Positions 32,101-35,812 of a DNA stretch of 35,812 bases are shown here, one piece after another. Position 1 is the first letter of the stretch. Each line of letters starts with the position of its first letter. Under the pieces are notes generated by a model. That model did not search any database, was not told the origin of the DNA, and worked only from the letters and a program-made list of their open reading frames with translations. The position numbers and the translations under genes are program-made. Source of the stretch: Moraxellaceae bacterium (GTDB lineage Bacteria; Pseudomonadota; Gammaproteobacteria; Pseudomonadales; Moraxellaceae); contig JAJFBF010000047.1 of NCBI GenBank assembly GCA_020697295.1, positions 1 to 35,812 of the forward strand, given 5' to 3'.

Positions 32101-32603
32101 ATTCCACGACCGGCGTCGGCGGCCTCACCGTCGAGGCCCTGCGCTATCGCAGCGTGCCGGCGCGCAGCGATCCGCGCCGCCAGCCGATGCAGGCGCCGCC
32201 GTTCATCACGGGCAACCTGCCGTCGTCCTTCGTCAGCGCAATCGGCGGCAACTGGGCCGCCCTGGGCTCCAACCATATCGATGACTACATCCAGCCCAGC
32301 GCGCAGGGCCTGGCGCCGGAAATCCGCAACCTGGTGTTCATTACCGGCGGCGCGCCCTCAAGCGTGCTGAATGCGGGCGCGACCGTGGTGCGCAGCAGCT
32401 TCAGCGCGATCCGCGTCAATGCCAGCGGCCTGGCCGGTCGCGCCCAGATCCGGGTGAACGGCTCGCTGGTGCTGGACGACGCCATGGCGCCTTTCGATCT
32501 GCCCGCCGCGAGCCTGGTCATCGGCAGCAACCAGCTCTCGGTCACTACCTTCTCGGCCAACGGGATGCAGAGCCAGCGCAGCTACACCATCACGGTGCGG
32601 TGA
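29145..32603 (+). CDS. Large exported protein with LamG-like domain and CxxCH motif
   Basis: 1152 residues with a Sec signal peptide (about 1-27, LACTATLLALTWPATAQ). The N-terminal 650 residues are a large domain I do not recognise, with conserved-looking Trp-rich and Asp-rich parts (NWHFGQYYQEA, RGWEWGWTVATPE, DCYDLTLVGTAVQ). Residues about 695-886 look like a concanavalin A/LamG jelly roll (GLYFNGQNTHLLYDI, SLVRQRWFHLGL, RSTVYVNGYPW, GGALVLGRGHHD). A CLACH haem-c-type motif is at 982-986, within a short region that could bind one haem. The C-terminal 90 residues look Ig-like. The protein is probably periplasmic or outer-surface. With the neighbouring phosphatase and esterase it may handle an extracellular substrate. 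Ribosome-binding site GGAGG precedes the ATG; control is probably by the divergent TetR. Confidence 0.8.
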   Translation: MRGTPTALRFRLACTATLLALTWPATAQLPTDFSSQSALDSYASALPAPQAPDNSVDWFDGQDRTPYSLAVSNWHFGQYYQEASARFGTLPDGTALLGARTGWLLYLLSLTGADKFTGNPPDRGWEWGWTVATPEIPLVNREVSSVNYRSGFRRPHLPPLRWTRDGRLGLVADIGGVDGKPQPLRIQLNRPEGLQEHFVDSAPGVPSMDPATWEVPDYTKWGLPGSNLAQFATLCEAAPATPAQANPYTCGSDDCYDLTLVGTAVQQSYDTSAQVGKEGGIRTQYLPQLQPQDRLFSRQLTIRVSQPKTPQARISAVDIGRDVRVAPIRQGVLFEPVTPADGRLLVARRAGLPLVWRHSATGRMHAGNYETVYAVAPQGGPACDVTQWGDLMPISHAPFDPRVKDKYLFAKYPFRDPMGNAIPDGADIKGTYPWIDKDAKVLSLMISDANLFGGGYLAPKERYPNRCVHDGCKRGDRDATNDLTYMLLGGWSKGKGVVIDNLLNFADFRLTLSNALWLDLYRPGSALPVTANRNASVEVGGSRSLSHSEPNSLIPLKDRYGYPVLGSDGQPQSHLVKNSSVFDTIDHRLNYNPHMKPVSPHDVVWTLSSGVATDEFSFDDLLNDHAFIVSDMVAAFSAANDSLFRMTAYDGWNKLWGDWRGQVKVQNAATTLPHRWVVPRAGDVANGRIEPVANGGIKGKGLYFNGQNTHLLYDIPSTQPQSMSAASWFHSLFLDVRAQGASEEQVILNFPDKSRLTMKDASANVSFQAYNNNGELQKVFLVPTSLVRQRWFHLGLQTAPDGRSTVYVNGYPWTEFAATRGSLFQMRGGALVLGRGHHDYEARYDGFWNWLWGKSTASPANYRAFQGWMDEYKVFAQRPDPESICNLANGTLVAVGSNAQLGSQAALYPSAMHERISNALRLRGQATHARYACHMGDPAQGRTAALHRLPAGAVGIRASMHFPEGPLYHDAPRPDSTSNEFCLACHSTTGVGGLTVEALRYRSVPARSDPRRQPMQAPPFITGNLPSSFVSAIGGNWAALGSNHIDDYIQPSAQGLAPEIRNLVFITGGAPSSVLNAGATVVRSSFSAIRVNASGLAGRAQIRVNGSLVLDDAMAPFDLPAASLVIGSNQLSVTTFSANGMQSQRSYTITVR

Positions 32604-33005
32604 GGGCACGCCGCGTGCGGGCTTGCCCGCACGCGGCACCGGCCACCCCCCTGGCGGCGCACTCCCGGAATTCGGGGAATACCTGGCGGGACCAGGTGGC
32701 AGCGGGTCGGGATTTATCGGGGCCCTCCTCTCAATGGCTGGAGCCTCCGCGACACCCGGCTGGAGCCTCCGCGACACCCGTGGTGGTTCATTCGGCTGCC
32801 GCCACCACGGCAGCAGCGCGACTTGCGGCGATTGTCCGAAATTGTTGGAAATCTGGCCGCTATAGCATGGCAGCCTTCGCTATAAAGCGCCGTGGACTCA
32901 CGGATTGGTCTATACGGCGCTCGCTGTAGTTTTTTCACCACTCTGTCAGGTGCCGCGTGGGCTTCCAGCTAGCGGGAAGAGAGCAAAACCTCCAGAGCAC
33001 TTCTC
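32604..33005. other. Intergenic region with hairpin and 22-bp duplication
   Basis: No gene is supported in these 402 bp. They contain a 12-bp perfect GC-rich hairpin (32610-32637, GCCGCGTGCGGG / CTTG loop), which likely ends transcription of the large exported protein. A tandem duplication of GCTGGAGCCTCCGCGACACCCG occupies 32737-32780. An AT-richer stretch (32860-32950) may hold the promoter of the phosphatase gene. Confidence 0.6.
32610..32637 (+). terminator. Terminator-like hairpin after the exported-protein gene
   Basis: Twelve perfect base pairs, GCCGCGTGCGGG with loop CTTG, seven bases past the stop codon. There is no T run behind it. Confidence 0.6.
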
Positions 33006-34307
33006 ATGACCAAGACGTCGATCCTTATCCTGCTTACAACACTGCTGCTCAGCGGTTGCGACGTTGATGTCGTCACCACCAGGGGCGGCACCATTGTCTC
33101 CAATCCCGCCGGCATTAACTGCCGGTCTGATTCAGGCACCTGCTCGGTAAAGAACTACGAGCGCCTGGGTAACGTCAACGACGTGGTCATCGCGCGTCTG
33201 ACGGCGATTCCTGACAGCGGCTACCGCTTCTCGCACTGGAAGGGCTGCGACAGCAGCTCGAACCTGCACTGCCGAAAGAAACTGGAGGGAGATATCCGCA
33301 TCGAGGCCACTTTCGTACCGATCACGCTGGCCACGCCCAGTGGCAACACCGGTGCGCTGCGCTTCGTTGCCGTCGGTGATTTTGGCAAGGGCAACACCAA
33401 CCAGAAGCTGGTCGGCGACGCGATGCAGCGGGTGTGCGACCAGGCCGGCGGCTGCAACTTTGCCATCGGCCTCGGTGACAACATTTACGAAGGGCAGCCA
33501 CAGAACAGTTACGACGCTCTGTTCGAGACCAAATTCGAGCACCCGTTCATTAACGTGAAGTTCCCGTTCTACATGGCGCTGGGCAATCACGACAACAGCC
33601 TGATCATCGACGGCGGCGGCAACTTCAATCACCGCGGCGAGATCCAGGTGGACTACAGCTACCGTACCGACCGCTTCAGTGACAAATGGCGCATGCCGGC
33701 ACGCTATTACGAGCACAGCTTCCCGCAGGGCGCGCCCACCCCGCTGGCGTCATTTTTCGCGCTCGACTCCAACCCGTTCATCAGCGCAGTCGAGCTGAAT
33801 CCGGAATACCTGCTGCTGCGCTACTCTGATGAGCAGCGCACGTGGATCCGGCAGGCGCTGGCCAACAGTCGCGCCACCTGGAAGATTGCCTACGCCCACC
33901 ACCCCTTCCTGTCCAACGGACTGCACGGCAATGCCGGCAATTATGACTTCCTGCCGCCCCTCGCGCCCCGCATGTCGGGCGAAGTCTATCGGCGCTGGCT
34001 GCAGGCCAATGTCTGCGGAAAGGTCGACATGTTTGTCGCCGGGCATGACCACGAAGTACAGGTGCTGCACTCGGTACCGGAGTGCGGCAACACGATACTG
34101 GTGGTTTCCGGTGCCGGTGCAGACCCGCGTGCATTTGTGGACCGCGCACGCAATCCGGCCCTTTACCTGCAAGACAACCAACTGGGTTTTGTCATCTCCG
34201 AGATCAATGGCGACACCATGACCATGAAGGTCTACAGCGTCAGCCAGTCCGATGGCCTGGCGACCCTGAAGTACCAGAAGGTCTTCCCCCGGCGCGCACT
34301 CAACTGA
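33006..34307 (+). CDS. Lipoprotein metallophosphoesterase (purple acid phosphatase-like)
   Basis: 433 residues. A lipobox LLSGC with lipidated C18 anchors it to a membrane. Residues about 25-105 form a cysteine-containing divergent beta-repeat (GGTIVSNPAGINC, GYRFSHWKGC). The calcineurin-like phosphoesterase domain follows with all metal-site motifs in order: GDFG (124-127), GDNIY (157-161), GNHD (193-196), AHHP (297-300) and GHDH (346-349). The GDFG/GDNIY pair is the tartrate-resistant/purple acid phosphatase signature. It should hydrolyse phosphomonoesters in the periplasm or at the surface. The ribosome-binding site is weak. It is a single gene followed by a hairpin. Confidence 0.92.
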   Translation: MTKTSILILLTTLLLSGCDVDVVTTRGGTIVSNPAGINCRSDSGTCSVKNYERLGNVNDVVIARLTAIPDSGYRFSHWKGCDSSSNLHCRKKLEGDIRIEATFVPITLATPSGNTGALRFVAVGDFGKGNTNQKLVGDAMQRVCDQAGGCNFAIGLGDNIYEGQPQNSYDALFETKFEHPFINVKFPFYMALGNHDNSLIIDGGGNFNHRGEIQVDYSYRTDRFSDKWRMPARYYEHSFPQGAPTPLASFFALDSNPFISAVELNPEYLLLRYSDEQRTWIRQALANSRATWKIAYAHHPFLSNGLHGNAGNYDFLPPLAPRMSGEVYRRWLQANVCGKVDMFVAGHDHEVQVLHSVPECGNTILVVSGAGADPRAFVDRARNPALYLQDNQLGFVISEINGDTMTMKVYSVSQSDGLATLKYQKVFPRRALN

Positions 34308-34319
34308 TTGCTGCGCGGA

Positions 34320-34344
34320 AGCCGCCACGAAACCCGTGGCGGCT
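34320..34344 (+). terminator. Hairpin after the phosphatase gene
   Basis: AGCCGCCACG, loop AAACC, CGTGGCGGCT, thirteen bases past the stop codon. Ten perfect pairs, no T tract. Confidence 0.6.
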
Positions 34345-34646
34345 CAGTGTGGCAGCCCTGGCAGACTCAATTCATGGGCGCAACGACGTGAAACGCTCGT
34401 GATATGACGGCCGATGTGGCCGCAGGCGCTTTTCCAGCGCCAAGGTGAATTCGAGGGCGTGGGACGGCCGGAAGCCCTGCTTGTCGAGCCCCCGCGACAG
34501 CCTGCGACAGCTATCGGGATGTCTGTTTCAGTGGAGATTCTGTCCTGAATCGGCGGGCAACCCTGACTAGGATTCGCGTCGGAAGCGGGTGGAATCCGGC
34601 CTGTATCCCGAACCGTCGAGTGACATAACAAAAACAGGTGAACCCA
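34345..34646. other. Intergenic region with possible coding remnant
   Basis: No full gene. On the minus strand, ending at a TGA near 34373, one frame reads like protein for about 45 codons (RRLSRGLDKQGFRPSHALEF, TLALEKRLRPHRPSYHERF). It has no good start and no recognised family, so at best it is the end of a decayed gene. The last 40 bp hold the AT-rich leader and the AGGTG ribosome-binding site of the esterase. Confidence 0.35.
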
Positions 34647-35812
34647 ATGGATTCCCGTAAACCCAAGCCTTCAAGCGCATTACGCACCCTGATGCTGACG
34701 TGTGCTGTCATGGTGATGACGGCCTTGATCTCCCCCCCGGGCGCGCACGCCGCCGGGCCGATCGCCTACACCGGCCTGGGTGAGGCCCGCGGTACGGTCA
34801 CCGCAGAGGGAGTGGCGGCCTTTCTGGGGCTGCCTTACGCAAAACCGCCGCTCGGCAATCTGCGCTTCGCGCCACCGGCGCCCCTGACAACCTGGGGCGG
34901 CCCGATCCAGGCTGACACCTTCGGGCCGGCTTGCCCTCAGCCCGCCATCGAGCCCAGCGCCATCATGAACTCGCGGATCAGCGAAGACTGCCTGACGCTG
35001 AACGTCTGGACCCCGGCGGCAGACGGCGCCAAGCGCCCGGTCATGTTCTGGATCCACGGCGGCGGCTACATCTGGGAAAGCGCGGGGGATCGAATTTACA
35101 ACGGCGCCCGGTTGGCGGCCCGTGGCAACGTGGTGGTCGTCAGCGTCGAGTACCGCCTTGGCGCATTCGGCTTCACTCACCTGGTCGGGGAGCCCGGCAG
35201 CGGCAACGCGGGCGTGCTGGATCCGGTCATGGCACTGCGCTGGGTTCGCGATCATATCGCGGCCTTTGGCGGCGACCCCGGCAAAGTGACGATCTTTGGT
35301 GAGTCGGCGGGCAGCTATACCGTCACCTCCCTTCTCGGCATGCCGGAGGCCAGGGGCCTGTTTCACCGGGCAATCGGTCAAAGCGGCGGCAGCAGCAACG
35401 TGCGCCGCCTTGACTATGCGACCGAGGCTACCCGTCTGCTTTACAAGAATGCGGGGGTCAGCACGGTCGCAGAACTGCGCGCGCTGCCCTGGCAGGACGT
35501 GATGCGCGCACAGGAAGCCGTGATGGACGGAACCCTGTTGCCGGAAGCGATTTACGGGCCGGTGGTGGATGGCGCGGTGTTCACCGAACCGCCGTTGAGC
35601 GCCATCGCCCGCGGTCTGTCCAGCCACGTGCCCCTGCTCGTGGGCTTTACCCGGGATGAGGGACGCTGGTGGATGGTTGAAACACCGGTGCTTCGGCTCC
35701 CCGTCGTCACGCCTGGCGTCATGTCGCTGGCCTTCCCCTATATGGGACGTTCGATTCCGAACGGCAAATCCCTTCCCCAGGCCGAGCTGGTCTATAGCTG
35801 GGCATACCCCGA
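34647..35812 (+). CDS. Type-B carboxylesterase, partial (runs off right edge)
   Basis: About 388 residues are visible from ATG 34647, preceded by AGGTG at good spacing. A signal peptide (about 10-36, ending PPGAHA) sends it to the periplasm or outside. The alpha/beta-hydrolase landmarks are the oxyanion-hole HGGG at 137-140 and the nucleophile elbow GESAGS with S220; an early CPQPA/EDCLTLNVW pair with cysteines is typical of type-B (cholinesterase-like) esterases. The acid and histidine of the triad lie later and are only partly covered by the window. It hydrolyses carboxylic esters; the substrate is unknown. Neighbourhood with a phosphatase and the LamG protein suggests external nutrient or pollutant use (inference). 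Confidence 0.93.
   Translation, partial: MDSRKPKPSSALRTLMLTCAVMVMTALISPPGAHAAGPIAYTGLGEARGTVTAEGVAAFLGLPYAKPPLGNLRFAPPAPLTTWGGPIQADTFGPACPQPAIEPSAIMNSRISEDCLTLNVWTPAADGAKRPVMFWIHGGGYIWESAGDRIYNGARLAARGNVVVVSVEYRLGAFGFTHLVGEPGSGNAGVLDPVMALRWVRDHIAAFGGDPGKVTIFGESAGSYTVTSLLGMPEARGLFHRAIGQSGGSSNVRRLDYATEATRLLYKNAGVSTVAELRALPWQDVMRAQEAVMDGTLLPEAIYGPVVDGAVFTEPPLSAIARGLSSHVPLLVGFTRDEGRWWMVETPVLRLPVVTPGVMSLAFPYMGRSIPNGKSLPQAELVYSWAYP

Noticed and set aside
29076..32276. Long minus-strand frames (616 and 445 codons) opposite the exported protein
   Set aside because: Antisense shadows with Arg/Ala/Val/Gly-rich low-information translations and no start signals; the plus-strand frame has a signal peptide and domain motifs.

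Overview
The window is high-GC, dense, mostly chromosomal-looking proteobacterial DNA, probably from a gammaproteobacterium. This rests on GC-rich codon usage, Shine-Dalgarno starts, ATGA-coupled operons, a lipobox lipoprotein and a TetR/esterase neighbourhood. I cannot name the genus. About 28 kb (1-28,200) is a defence and toxin-antitoxin island with many broken genes. The last 7.5 kb (28,248-35,812) looks like ordinary genome: a TetR regulator, a very large exported LamG/CxxCH protein, a lipoprotein phosphatase and a type-B carboxylesterase cut by the window edge.

Left to right: an AT-richer pair, a Ser/Thr kinase translationally coupled to a TPR protein that runs off the left edge (1-2,589); a remnant S24 (LexA-like) domain (2,688-3,329); an Mrr-type restriction endonuclease with an unknown upstream ORF and a protein-like 67-codon stretch after its stop (3,479-4,947); a two-pass membrane protein with a SHOCT tail (5,117-5,722); and a five-gene type I restriction-modification operon on the minus strand (14,227 to 5,873: hsdM, hsdS, NucS-like nuclease, hsdR, YgjP-like metalloprotease). 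Its hsdS has suffered an internal, frame-shifting deletion. Facing outwards are an M15-like protein, a zinc-ribbon membrane protein, a 30-residue Gly/Pro-rich protein and a small unknown gene (14,428-16,169).

Then come a 504-residue protein with a C-terminal PD-(D/E)XK nuclease (16,450-17,964) and the most unusual locus of the window: a PcfJ-domain protein downstream of a very divergent FtsZ/tubulin-like protein (18,223-20,961). The FtsZ-like protein keeps the T7 'synergy' loop aspartates but has lost the glycine-rich GTP-binding T4 signature. After that lies a frameshifted DUF2075-type fragment and a cassette bounded by two directly repeated 120-nt hairpin elements (21,931-22,050 and 25,594-25,717). 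The cassette holds Fic, an HTH-nucleotidyltransferase, a broken HigB with intact HigA, an MqsR tail, and two antitoxins that look chimeric. An AbiE-like pair and VapBC follow, with visible palindromic operators.

Functionally, the island has one large restriction locus whose specificity subunit is damaged, two or three stand-alone nucleases, regulators with autoregulatory operators, and debris from repeated insertions and deletions. Family names come from motif recognition only; no database search was run.
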